64,000 nt of DNA from Bacillus sp. ISL-51. Lineage in GTDB: Bacteria; Bacillota; Bacilli; Bacillales; Bacillaceae. The notes beneath the pieces were generated by a model. It did not search any database, had not been told where the DNA came from, and saw nothing but the letters and a program-made list of their open reading frames with translations. The stretch lies in NCBI RefSeq assembly GCF_018613535.1, contig NZ_JAGGQB010000006.1, positions 124,001 to 188,000 on the forward strand, written 5' to 3'. Positions 50,202 to 60,505 of the stretch are shown piece by piece (positions within the stretch are counted from its first letter, which is position 1; every line of letters begins with the position of its first letter). The position numbers and the translations under genes are program-made.

Positions 50202-50789
50202 GTGAAAGAAGCAATTATTGCGACACACAATCCTGGAAAAGTAAAAGAATTTAAGGAGATACTTGAACCGAAAGGCTACAGCGTCTTCTCATTGGCGGAG
50301 ATCGGATTTACGGAAGACATAGAAGAAACCGGACAAACCTTTGAAGAAAACGCCATTTTAAAAGCAGAGGCCGTCGCCAAAGCCGTAAACAAAATGGTCA
50401 TTGCAGACGACTCAGGTTTATCGGTAGACAATCTGGGCGGCAGACCGGGCGTATACTCCGCCCGTTATGCCGGCGAATCAAAAGACGATACGGCCAATAT
50501 AGAAAAGGTGCTTTCTGAATTAAAAGGCATTGAAAAAGAGCAGCGCACCGCCCGTTTCCGCTGCGCGCTGGCCGTCAGCATGCCGGGACGGGAAACAAAA
50601 ACAGTCGAAGGGCACGTTGAAGGGTATATCGCAAAAGAGCCTGCCGGAAACAACGGCTTTGGCTATGATCCCGTCTTTATCGTGAAGGATAAAGATAAAA
50701 CGATGGCTCAGCTGACAAGCGCTGAAAAAAACAAAATCAGCCACAGAGCTGACGCGCTCAAAAAACTGTCAAAACTGCTGGATTCGTAA
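50202..50789 (+). CDS. ysnA: dITP/XTP pyrophosphatase YsnA (RdgB/HAM1)
   Basis: 195 residues from the GTG at 50202, 9-10 nt after AAAGGC; the in-frame TTG at 50193 sits too close to that site. Hydrolyses non-canonical purine NTPs to avoid their incorporation. Motifs: ATHNPGKVKEFKEIL (about 6-20), ADDSGLSVDNLGGRPGVYSAR (metal-binding Asp pair, about 66-85) and GFGYDPVF with SHRADALK near the end. Between rph and ysnB in an apparent operon. Confidence 0.93.
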   Translation: MKEAIIATHNPGKVKEFKEILEPKGYSVFSLAEIGFTEDIEETGQTFEENAILKAEAVAKAVNKMVIADDSGLSVDNLGGRPGVYSARYAGESKDDTANIEKVLSELKGIEKEQRTARFRCALAVSMPGRETKTVEGHVEGYIAKEPAGNNGFGYDPVFIVKDKDKTMAQLTSAEKNKISHRADALKKLSKLLDS

Positions 50790-50806
50790 GAGGAGGGCGT
50801 TTTGCT

Positions 50807-51316
50807 ATGAAAGTTTTGGTCATAAGCGACAGCCACGGGCTCGAGGACGAGCTGAGCGCAATTGCCAAGCGGCATGAGGCTGAAGCTGATCTTTTGATTC
50901 ATTGCGGTGATTCAGAGCTCGAAGCCGCACATCCGGCGCTCAAACCGTATCATGCAGTAAAAGGCAACTGTGATATGGGCGGCGGGTTTAAGGACGAACT
51001 CCTTATATCCGCAGGCTCAAGAAAAATCCTCGTTGTTCACGGACATCTTCACGGCATTAAACAGTCTCTGTTAACTGTTTTCTACCGGGCGGAAGAGCTG
51101 GGAGCGGACATCATCTGCTTTGGGCATTCACATATTGCCGGCAGTGAAATGCTGCGCGGCAAGCTTTTGATCAACCCGGGCAGCATCCGCCTGCCGAGAG
51201 TGCGAAATGTCAAGAGCTATGCCATTCTTACCTTGTCAAATGATGAAGCAAACGTGACTTTTTATGATGAATCAGGACGGGAAATCAGCGGCATGGAAAA
51301 TAAAATCTGCTTTTAA
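50807..51316 (+). CDS. ysnB: YfcE/MJ0936-type phosphodiesterase YsnB
   Basis: 169 residues; calcineurin-like metallophosphoesterase. Metal-binding motifs: VISDSHG (about 6), LIHCGDSE, KGNCDM, VVHGHLHG and CFGHSHI, ending in LLINPGSIRLPR. Cytosolic, natural substrate unknown. Strong GAGGAGG before the ATG, 17 nt after ysnA. A hairpin follows. Confidence 0.92.
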   Translation: MKVLVISDSHGLEDELSAIAKRHEAEADLLIHCGDSELEAAHPALKPYHAVKGNCDMGGGFKDELLISAGSRKILVVHGHLHGIKQSLLTVFYRAEELGADIICFGHSHIAGSEMLRGKLLINPGSIRLPRVRNVKSYAILTLSNDEANVTFYDESGREISGMENKICF

Positions 51317-51318
51317 TG

Positions 51319-51353
51319 TTCATGGGGAAGAATCATTTCTTCCCCATGAAAAA
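51319..51353 (+). terminator. Hairpin terminator of ysnB
   Basis: A perfect 12-bp stem TTCATGGGGAAG / CTTCCCCATGAA; the U-tract is poor (AAAAGTTTCT), so efficiency is uncertain. Confidence 0.55.
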
Positions 51354-51368
51354 GTTTCTAAAAAATCA

Positions 51369-51397
51369 TTGACTTATCTTTTGAACCTGTATATAAT
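51369..51397 (+). promoter_or_regulatory. Sigma-A promoter of first tRNA-Arg
   Basis: TTGACT (51369-51374), a 17-bp spacer and TATAAT (51392-51397), about 32 nt before the tRNA. Confidence 0.85.
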
Positions 51398-51428
51398 AAA
51401 TCTTGTCGCTGATACATAAGTAAAAGCT

Positions 51429-51502
<74 letters not shown>

Positions 51503-51582
51503 TACGAAAAAAGAGCTGGTGAAATCAGAGTGAAACCTGATAGCGCTGGCCTTTTTTATCGATTAACCTGTCTTTTTACATG

Positions 51583-51611
51583 TTGTAATTGTATTAAAAC
51601 TATGTTAAAAT
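51583..51611 (+). promoter_or_regulatory. Promoter of second tRNA-Arg
   Basis: TTGTAA (51583-51588), a 17-bp spacer and TAAAAT (51606-51611). Unrelated in sequence to the promoter of copy 1. Confidence 0.65.
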
Positions 51612-51637
51612 GATTATCGGAATTGTATTATTTTCAT

Positions 51638-51711
<74 letters not shown>

Positions 51712-51715
51712 CTAC

Positions 51716-51755
51716 AAAAAACCTTACAACCACGCTGTTTGTAAGGTTTTTATTT
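51716..51755 (+). terminator. Terminator of second tRNA-Arg
   Basis: A 13-bp stem AAAAACCTTACAA / TTGTAAGGTTTTT with a T-rich tail; the minus strand of the same hairpin lies at the end of the integrase remnant. Confidence 0.85.
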
Positions 51756-52140
51756 TTTATACATTTTGCAAAGGAGCTCATATCTGTAAGGGTGTCCATA
51801 TTCATTGGAGAATAAAAATAGATGTCCTGGCCACTTCCATAAATTTTTCATTTTCCATTTGTTGCTCTAGCTTTAGTAAACGTAACTTTTTAAAAGCCTT
51901 CATTAGCTCAGCAGGTACAGATACTTTTCTCGCTCTATCAGATTTCGTAGATTTTAAAATCAAACCTTGGCCTTCAACTGTTACAAATGCTTGGTCAATC
52001 GTTATAACGTTGTTAGTGAAGTCTAGATGCTTATCTTCGATTGCAGCTGTCTCTCCTTCACGCGCTCCTAAAATGGCAGCAGCTTGTATGATTAATTGCC
52101 AATAACTGTTCCTCAGATGAATTTGCTTTTTTATCAACAT
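51750..52140 (-). pseudogene. Tyrosine recombinase (phage integrase) remnant
   Basis: Minus-strand frame from 52140 reads ...YWQLIIQAAAILGAREGETAAI then EDKHLDFTNNVITIDQ and KSDRARKVSVPAELM, the N-terminal half of a catalytic domain with the Arg of the RxGE-type box in GAREGE. Near 51838 the frame breaks: the usual continuation is found in another frame as WKWPGHLFLFSNEYGHPYR and runs to a TAA at 51752-51750. Both the N-terminal core-binding domain and the C-terminal HxxR...Tyr part are missing, so it is dead. Confidence 0.8.
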
Positions 52141-52150
52141 ATATTAAAAT
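52123..52150 (+). promoter_or_regulatory. Candidate promoter inside the island
   Basis: TTGCTT (52123-52128), a 16-bp spacer and TAAAAT (52145-52150), located in the truncated 5' end of the integrase remnant and pointing toward the 48-codon ORF and the transporter. Confidence 0.55.
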
Positions 52151-52193
52151 AGATAAAACTATTTACTACTACTAAGAAAGGAGGCAAAAAGTC

Positions 52194-52340
52194 ATGGAAG
52201 CTGTTTTCAGAAGAATTGCAACAGAAGTAAAGTCATATTTACATCTAGGAGATTTACTTTCAATGGGACCAGTCTGTCCTTTTTTAAGCAAACTTCATAT
52301 AGAGACCAGCGACCGGAAGCTTTTTGTCTTTTTATTTTAG
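52194..52340 (+). CDS. 48-residue ORF of unknown function in the island
   Basis: ATG at 52194 with a near-perfect AAAGGAGG 9 nt upstream, stop TAG at 52338-52340. The product starts MEAVFRRIATEVKSYLHLGD and ends KLFVFLF. No family recognised. A promoter lies about 45 nt upstream and an intrinsic terminator about 60 nt downstream. It could be a leader peptide for the transporter further on, or the 5' remnant of a longer gene. Confidence 0.5.
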   Translation: MEAVFRRIATEVKSYLHLGDLLSMGPVCPFLSKLHIETSDRKLFVFLF

Positions 52341-52398
52341 AATCTGCAGAAAACCCTTAAATGGTTTGTGCATCTTGATTAAATACTAAGCAATAACC

Positions 52399-52426
52399 AG
52401 ACGCCGGTTTTATATGGCGTCTTTTT
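52399..52426 (+). terminator. Intrinsic terminator between 48-codon ORF and transporter
   Basis: AGACGCC / GGCGTCT stem with a 10-nt loop and T5. It sits between the candidate promoter and the transporter, so it could act as an attenuator. Confidence 0.7.
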
Positions 52427-52529
52427 GCGTTATACAGGTGAAGAATTGAGATGAATACGTGTATACAGTCTCTTGTTGGATGAAATTCATGAAAAAGTGG
52501 ACAAAGATCAGGTAAGGAACCATCAAATA

Positions 52530-52589
52530 ATGAAAAACCAAGTTGCAATAATTGGTGTGGTCCCAGGAGTTTTAGAAAGGGTGAGATAA
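52530..52589 (+). CDS. Mini-ORF 1 upstream of MFS transporter (19 codons)
   Basis: ATG at 52530 preceded by TAAGGAA (about 11 nt). The product is MKNQVAIIGVVPGVLERVR and the stop TAA (52587-52589) is immediately followed by the TTG of mini-ORF 2. The frame is open back to 52455, so it might instead be the 3' remnant of a lost gene. Confidence 0.35.
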   Translation: MKNQVAIIGVVPGVLERVR

Positions 52590-52649
52590 TTGTTTAAAAA
52601 ACTTAGGCAATATAGAAACGTTTCAGTGTTCCAAACGCTTCTAATTTAG
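52590..52649 (+). CDS. Mini-ORF 2, putative leader peptide of MFS transporter
   Basis: TTG at 52590 with AAAGGGTGAG (52576-52585) about 8 nt upstream. The product is MFKKLRQYRNVSVFQTLLI, basic then hydrophobic, with TAG at 52647-52649. Its last four codons form the 5' arm of the hairpin at 52636-52666. Size, position and overlap are those of attenuation leaders of drug-resistance genes; the sequence itself is not one I recognise. Confidence 0.5.
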   Translation: MFKKLRQYRNVSVFQTLLI

Positions 52650-52666
52650 AAAAATAATTAGAAGCG
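52636..52666 (+). promoter_or_regulatory. Hairpin at ribosome-binding site of MFS transporter
   Basis: Perfect 11-bp inverted repeat CGCTTCTAATT / AATTAGAAGCG with a 9-nt loop; its 3' arm ends at the first base of the GAGGAG ribosome site (52666-52671). No T-run follows, so it is not a terminator. It could modulate translation or be a dyad operator. A competing stem CGTTT / AAACG (second arm 52633-52637) overlaps its 5' arm. Confidence 0.6.
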
Positions 52667-52678
52667 AGGAGTAATAAT

Positions 52679-53845
52679 ATGAAAAAACAAAAAATCTTTA
52701 ATAAATCATTTCTATTTTTATTTATAAGTAACTTTTTAGTATTTATAGGGTTTGAAATGTTGCTGCCTATTTTACCAGCCTATTTGTTAAGCATGAATGC
52801 CTCTTCCATTCAAGTAGGTCTAATGACAACATTATTTACACTAGGCGCTGTTCTAATCAGACCTTTTGTAGGGTACTATTTAATTGATAACCAACGGAAA
52901 AGTCTTGCCATTATTGCAAGTATAGCTTTAATGATTATTACAATGCTATATCCTTTTCTTCATATTATTTGGCTTTTGCTATTGTTACGACTCTTCCATG
53001 GCGCAGCGTGGGGGGTATCAACCACAGCCAATAGTACAATTGTAGTCGATTTAATTCCTAAGACACGGTTAGGAGAAGGTATAGGGTATTTTTCTATTTC
53101 AACAACGGTCGGGGCTATCATTGCGCCGAGTGTAGGTATCCTTATCTATGGCTCTTTTTCCTTCAATATTTTAATTTGGTCATCCGTAGTACTCAGTCTA
53201 TTGGCAGTAATTGCGCTTCAATTTGTATATTCACCTGCTCCTGTTAAACAAGAGAGGCAGCCATTTCAATTTTTTGAAGCGATTTTTGAAAAAGACGCAT
53301 GGTTCCCAGCGTTACTGACGGTTATTACAACACTTAGTTTTGGAGCGATCATTACTTTTTTAGTTCTTTTTGGAAAACAAAAGGGATTAGATCATATTTT
53401 TCTATTCTTCCTTATCAATGCGACTGTCTCTACTTTACTGCGTCCGTTTACAGGAAAATGGTATGACAAAAAAGGACCTTGGTCTATCATCGTTGTGGCA
53501 GCAGTTCTAGGATTTTTGTCACTTGTCATGCTGTCTTATACGACAAATAATCTTTATCTTATTATTGCAGCGATTTTATTTGGCGCTGGTTATGGAACTG
53601 TTATGCCATGTTTACAAACATGGACGGTTCAAAAGGTAAGTGAAGAAAAAAGCGGCGCTGCCAACGCAACCTTTCTTTCCAGTTTTGACGTTGGTGTTGG
53701 AGTTAGCGCATTTGTATTAGGGATTTTAGCTGAATGGATTAGTTTAGAGATGATCTTCCGGGTTGTTAGTCTAAGTTTTATTTTTGTTGCTGTTTTAGTC
53801 TATAAGGATTTTTCAAATGAAAAGAAAAGGTATAAAAATATATAA
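52679..53845 (+). CDS. MFS transporter, probable drug efflux (island cargo)
   Basis: 388 residues with 12 hydrophobic segments; major facilitator. The loop 2-3 region GAVLIRPFVGYYLIDNQRKS corresponds to motif A, RLFHGAAWG to motif B and the SISTTVGAIIAPSVGILI helix to antiporter motif C, pointing to drug/H+ export, though the substrate cannot be read from sequence. ATG follows GAGGAG by 7 nt. AT-rich codon use differs sharply from the flanking genes, indicating horizontal acquisition. It is the only intact sizeable gene in the element and lies behind mini-ORFs and a hairpin. Confidence 0.85.
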   Translation: MKKQKIFNKSFLFLFISNFLVFIGFEMLLPILPAYLLSMNASSIQVGLMTTLFTLGAVLIRPFVGYYLIDNQRKSLAIIASIALMIITMLYPFLHIIWLLLLLRLFHGAAWGVSTTANSTIVVDLIPKTRLGEGIGYFSISTTVGAIIAPSVGILIYGSFSFNILIWSSVVLSLLAVIALQFVYSPAPVKQERQPFQFFEAIFEKDAWFPALLTVITTLSFGAIITFLVLFGKQKGLDHIFLFFLINATVSTLLRPFTGKWYDKKGPWSIIVVAAVLGFLSLVMLSYTTNNLYLIIAAILFGAGYGTVMPCLQTWTVQKVSEEKSGAANATFLSSFDVGVGVSAFVLGILAEWISLEMIFRVVSLSFIFVAVLVYKDFSNEKKRYKNI

Positions 53846-54009
53846 AATCGATATAAAAACAAATCAGGTATCCCGTTAGGATACCGAAATCCAAAAAAAC
53901 GATGAAAAGTAGAGGAATTTTAACTCACCATAAAACAAAAAAGGCTTACAAACGTTTATTTAAAAGTATTCCTGAACATTCTATAAAAATGTAAAAACTA
54001 AATGGTACA
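53846..54009. other. AT-rich right end of the island
   Basis: No gene seen. GGTATCC-CGTTA-GGATACC (53866-53884) is a short hairpin without a T-run that may stabilise the transporter mRNA 3' end. Confidence 0.4.
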
Positions 54010-54052
54010 GCCTTCTAGCCGTCGGTCGAGAGTTCGAATCTCTCCTGGGACG
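54010..54052 (+). repeat. Decayed 3' tRNA-Arg fragment (right att repeat)
   Basis: 43 nt matching 51668-51711 of the tRNA except for one missing A in the anticodon loop (CTTCTA-G) and one G-to-A change in the T stem (GGGAG to GAGAG). The 5' half of the tRNA is absent, so it is not functional. Confidence 0.88.
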
Positions 54053-54060
54053 TATGAAAA

Positions 54061-54098
54061 AAACTTCAAACCTTATGCTGGGTTTGAGGTTTTTTTGT
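54061..54098 (+). terminator. Ancestral tRNA-Arg terminator at right end
   Basis: AAACTTCAAACC / GGTTTGAGGTTT hairpin (one G-T pair) followed by T-rich sequence. It lies right after the tRNA fragment, so it was probably the native terminator before insertion. Confidence 0.75.
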
Positions 54099-54304
54099 TT
54101 TGAATGATTATTAGTTCGAATTTTATTAAATACGTAACTAATGACTCGTATTAAAAGAAACAAATGTAAAATATTTTTATATATATGAAACCTAATTAAC
54201 TATTTACCGTAATAAATATATGTAAATAATCTTAAGGCGGCCTTAGGTAATAGAATTCTGTGTTTCTTTTCTTCATATAGAAAGACAGCGGGAGGAATAT
54301 ACGT
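54099..54304. other. AT-rich intergenic, no gene seen
   Basis: About 200 nt of AT-rich sequence with a short palindrome CTTAAGGCGGCCTTAGG near 54231-54247. No convincing promoter pair or reading frame. Confidence 0.5.
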
Positions 54305-54490
54305 TTGAAGTACGCATTTGCATATAAAAATAACAATATAGAAACGATTTTTTGCGGAAAAGAAGAGCTGTTTTAGGAATGTAAACAATTTTTGATCACT
54401 CAATGCCATTTAAGCATTGTAGAAGTGTCGAGAGATGACTATTATATGGAGCAGGAAGTCAATCGATGGAATGACCGATATACATTGTAA
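54305..54490 (+). pseudogene. 61-codon gene with in-frame TAG at codon 24
   Basis: TTG at 54305 with a strong GGGAGG 9 nt upstream (54290-54295). The frame reads MKYAFAYKNNNIETIFCGKE then ELF-stop-ECK and continues in the same frame through QFLITQCHLSIVEVSRDD to a TAA at 54488-54490. Only the TAG at 54374-54376 interrupts it; CAG (Gln) would need a single C-to-T change. I do not recognise the family. Most likely a recent nonsense pseudogene; a sequencing error or readthrough cannot be excluded. Confidence 0.6.
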
Positions 54491-54509
54491 ACAGACGGAC
54501 AGAGATAGA

Positions 54510-54535
54510 GAAACCGGCCTTATTCGGCCGGTTTC
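54510..54535 (-). terminator. Hairpin after the coat-like gene
   Basis: A perfect 10-bp stem GAAACCGGCC / GGCCGGTTTC with a 6-nt loop and no real T-run on either strand. It lies just past the stop of the minus-strand gene. Confidence 0.5.
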
Positions 54536-54537
54536 CG

Positions 54538-54885
54538 TTATCTGAATCCGCCCGGCGCGCTGAAGCCTCCGGAATGTCCGCCGCTAAAGCTGCCGGCTCC
54601 GATGGCGCCCGGATGTGACCCGGTGCTGACGCTTCCCCCAATATCAGTCAATGCCGGATAAGGGGTGTATTGCTGTGCGCTGTATCCCAGCGTGCTTTGC
54701 ATCGGCTGCTGTCCGTAGCCGTGTGCGGGGTATCCTCCATGCTGGTAAGGAGATACGTGGTGATAAGGATATGTCTGCATCGGCGGTGAAGGATAATAAG
54801 CCTGGGGCGGCAGGACCGGTAAAGGCGGAAATCCGGGAGGCAGACCTTGCATGCCTGAAAACATCTTATTCATTACATCACTCAT
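54538..54885 (-). CDS. ysnD: Pro/Gly/Tyr-rich protein, probable spore coat (YsnD-like)
   Basis: 115 residues from the ATG at 54885; a frame open to 54996 is not supported, and the ribosome site (GCGAAGAAATG) is weak. Low-complexity composition: a proline stretch LPPGFPPLPVLPPQAYYP, then tyrosine, histidine and glutamine-rich segments, ending in glycine/serine repeats (GAGSFSGGHSGGFSAPGG). Such sequences are typical of Bacillus spore coat or crust proteins. The symbol is assigned by position next to ilvB as in B. subtilis, not by alignment. Sporulation expression is inferred. Confidence 0.6.
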   Translation of the reverse strand: MSDVMNKMFSGMQGLPPGFPPLPVLPPQAYYPSPPMQTYPYHHVSPYQHGGYPAHGYGQQPMQSTLGYSAQQYTPYPALTDIGGSVSTGSHPGAIGAGSFSGGHSGGFSAPGGFR

Positions 54886-55152
54886 TTCTTCGCAAGATAA
54901 GAACAGTGTATGCTTATATCTCCGTAAAGAGCCTGTATCATTCGAGCGGATTATCTTACAAGTCCCACGGCAGAAATGCGTAATAAAATATGACATGTTC
55001 GTATGAAGGCAGAAAATTTTCGGGTAATCTTAGGAGATTAACAAAAAAATTATAAAAACTTTTAATGTTTATAGATCCTTATAAATCAATAATGAAAGCG
55101 TATACAAAATAGATTGATTAATCTAAATTATCTAATAATTATAAAAATGCTG
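54886..55152. promoter_or_regulatory. ilv-leu upstream control region
   Basis: AGAAAATTTTC at 55011-55021 resembles the palindromic centre of a CodY motif. AT-rich sequence follows to 55140. No genes seen. CodY and TnrA control is known for B. subtilis ilv-leu; I could not identify a TnrA site with confidence. Confidence 0.45.
55092..55106 (+). promoter_or_regulatory. Consensus-perfect cre site upstream of ilv-leu
   Basis: ATGAAAGCGTATACA fits all 15 positions of WTGNAANCGNWNNCA. Its centre is about 90 bp upstream of the predicted start, the position of the CcpA activation site known for B. subtilis ilv-leu. Confidence 0.8.
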
Positions 55153-55181
55153 TTGACACTGCCTTCAAACGGGCGTAATAT
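55153..55181 (+). promoter_or_regulatory. Sigma-A promoter of ilv-leu
   Basis: TTGACA (55153-55158), a 17-bp spacer and TAATAT (55176-55181). It gives a leader of about 460 nt. Confidence 0.85.
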
Positions 55182-55309
55182 GAGTTCAAACAAAAATAAA
55201 CAAATGATTCACACTAAAGAGAAAACTTATAAAACACTGAAAAAAACAAAGGTTGAAGGGTCTTTTCGAGTGAAGAGAGCTGCAATAATAAAAAGCGCAG
55301 ATGAGGATA

Positions 55310-55589
55310 AGTAGCTTTGCTGAAGTTTTTCACAGAGAGCCGGGAACGCTGAGAACCGGCAAAACAAATCAAAGTGAACTCGCCTCAGAGTGCCGGTCTG
55401 AAATGTAAAGAGTAGGACTCGGCCGAGTGAACTGTTATGTTTACTCGTTATCAAAACGGATAGAAATTATCCATGAGACGGTCAGTAAAAGACCGTAAAC
55501 AAGGGTGGTACCGCGGAAAGTAAAGCTTTTTCGCCCCTTTTGGCTATCGCATGAAATGCTTGGCTGAATGTGGGTGAGAAGGCTTTTTT
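55310..55589 (+). promoter_or_regulatory. T-box riboswitch, leucine, of ilv-leu
   Basis: Invariant T-box AAGGGTGGTACCGCGG at 55501-55516. A long terminator stem pairs 55522-55536 with 55572-55586 and ends in T6. A leucine specifier CTC lies in GTGAACTCG (55379-55381), with a second CTC at 55384-55386, so the exact specifier is not settled. tRNA-Leu-dependent antitermination is expected. Confidence 0.9.
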
Positions 55590-55651
55590 GTTTGCGTCAG
55601 CTGACGCGGGATTTTGAATTCATTTTAAGACGTTGAAAAGGAGGAAATGAA

Positions 55652-57372
55652 ATGGGAACAAATGTACAGGCGGATGCCTTGTCTGCCGAATGTACAAAGA
55701 CAATGAACGGGGCATTAATGCTGATTGAGTCTTTAAAGAAAGAAAATGTCGAGATGATTTTCGGGTATCCGGGAGGAGCCGTTCTTCCGATTTACGATAA
55801 GCTGTATCACTCAGGAATGGTTCACATTCTCCCCCGCCACGAGCAAGGCGCGATTCATGCGGCTGAAGGCTATGCGAGGGTATCGGGCAAACCCGGAGTC
55901 GTTATCGCCACTTCGGGGCCTGGCGCGACAAACTTAGTGACGGGGATTGCGGATGCGATGATTGATTCTCTGCCGCTCGTTGTATTTACCGGGCAGGTGG
56001 CCACTTCGGTGATCGGCAGTGACGCCTTTCAAGAAGCTGATATTTTAGGAATTACAATGCCGATTACGAAGCACAGCTATCAGGTTCGCCATCCGGAAGA
56101 TCTTCCGCGCATCATCAAAGAGGCTTTTCATATTGCGACGACGGGCAGACCGGGTCCTGTATTAATAGATATTCCAAAGGATGTAGCGTCCTTTGAAGGT
56201 GAATTCAGATATGATCACAAGGTGAATCTGCCGGGATATCAGCCGGTAAAAGAGCCTAACTACCTGCAGATCCGCAAGCTCGTAGAGGCTGTCAGCAGTG
56301 CGAAAAAACCGGTCATTTTAGCCGGTGCGGGCGTTTTGCACGGTAAAGCTTCAGAAGATTTAAAAAATTATGTTGAGCAGCAGCAAATTCCTGTAGCGCA
56401 TACACTTCTCGGTCTTGGCGGCTTCCCTGCCGACCACCCGCTCTTTTTGGGAATGGCGGGAATGCACGGCACATATACAGCCAATATGGCGCTTTATCAC
56501 TGTGATCTTCTCATCAGCATCGGCGCACGCTTTGACGATCGCGTTACCGGAAATCTGAAGCATTTCGCAAAGTCTGCCAAAGTGGCTCATATCGATATTG
56601 ATCCTGCGGAAATCGGGAAAATTATCGAAACGCAAATTCCGGTAGTCGGCGACAGTAAAATCGTTCTTCAGGAATTAATGAAGCAAAACGGAAAACAAGG
56701 GCAAACGGATGAATGGAAGCAGCAGCTGACAGAGTGGAAGGAAGAATATCCGCTTTGGTATACAGAGAACAGAGAAGAGGGCTTTAAACCTCAAAAACTG
56801 ATTGAGTATATTCACCAATTCACAAACGGTGAGGCGATTGTAGTGACAGACGTCGGTCAGCACCAAATGTGGACCGCTCAATTTTATCCTTTCCAAAAAG
56901 CCGATAAGTGGGTCACATCAGGAGGCCTCGGCACGATGGGCTTCGGTCTTCCGGCAGCCATCGGAGCGCAGCTGGCCGATAAAAACGCTACGGTTGTCGC
57001 TGTCTTAGGGGACGGCGGATTCCAAATGACGCTGCAGGAATTAGATGTCATCAGGCAGCTGAATCTTCCGGTGAAAGTGGTCATCTTAAACAATGAATGT
57101 CTGGGTATGGTAAGGCAGTGGCAGGAAATTTTTTACGAAGAGCGCTATTCTGAATCGAAATTCTCAGCGCAGCCTGACTTTGTGAAATTGTCAGAAGCCT
57201 ACGGCATTAAAGGCATCAGAATTTCGGCAGAAGAGGAAGCGAATGAACAGCTGCGAGAAGCGCTGACATCAAAAGAGCCGGTTGTTATTGACGTTCGGGT
57301 CGCAAGGGAGGAAAAAGTATTTCCGATGATTGCGCCCGGCAAAGGACTTCATGAAATGGTGGGGGTGAAACC

Positions 57373-57376
<4 letters not shown>
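55652..57376 (+). CDS. ilvB: Acetolactate synthase large subunit
   Basis: 574 residues; condenses pyruvate with pyruvate or 2-ketobutyrate for valine, leucine and isoleucine. The TPP-activating glutamate is in [15 protein letters not shown] (Glu64). The central FAD-type domain includes [11 protein letters not shown], and the TPP-Mg motif [13 protein letters not shown] continues to [21 protein letters not shown] precedes the ATG. Its stop overlaps the ilvH TTG start (TTGA). Confidence 0.96.
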
Positions 57377-60485
<3,109 letters not shown>

Positions 60486-60505
60486 TCGAAAGGAGAACGG
60501 TTCAT

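Larger units (their letters stand above)
51712..54052. mobile_element. Small decayed integrative element at tRNA-Arg
   Basis: About 2.3 kb between an intact tRNA-Arg and a partial direct repeat of its 3' half. Base composition is clearly more AT-rich than the flanking core genes. It contains a broken integrase next to the tRNA, a 48-codon ORF, mini-ORFs and an MFS transporter. Integrase next to a tRNA with a 3' tRNA repeat at the far end is the classic site-specific integration layout; the element can no longer excise by itself. Confidence 0.75.

Noticed and set aside
54200..54409. 69-codon minus-strand frame near the right end of the island
   Set aside because: AT-rich chance frame opposite the better-supported 54305-54490 gene; no ribosome site.
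55180..55314. 44-codon lysine-rich ORF upstream of the ilv-leu T-box
   Set aside because: The ATG overlaps the -10 element of the mapped-looking ilv promoter, there is no ribosome site, and the region forms the beginning of the T-box leader.
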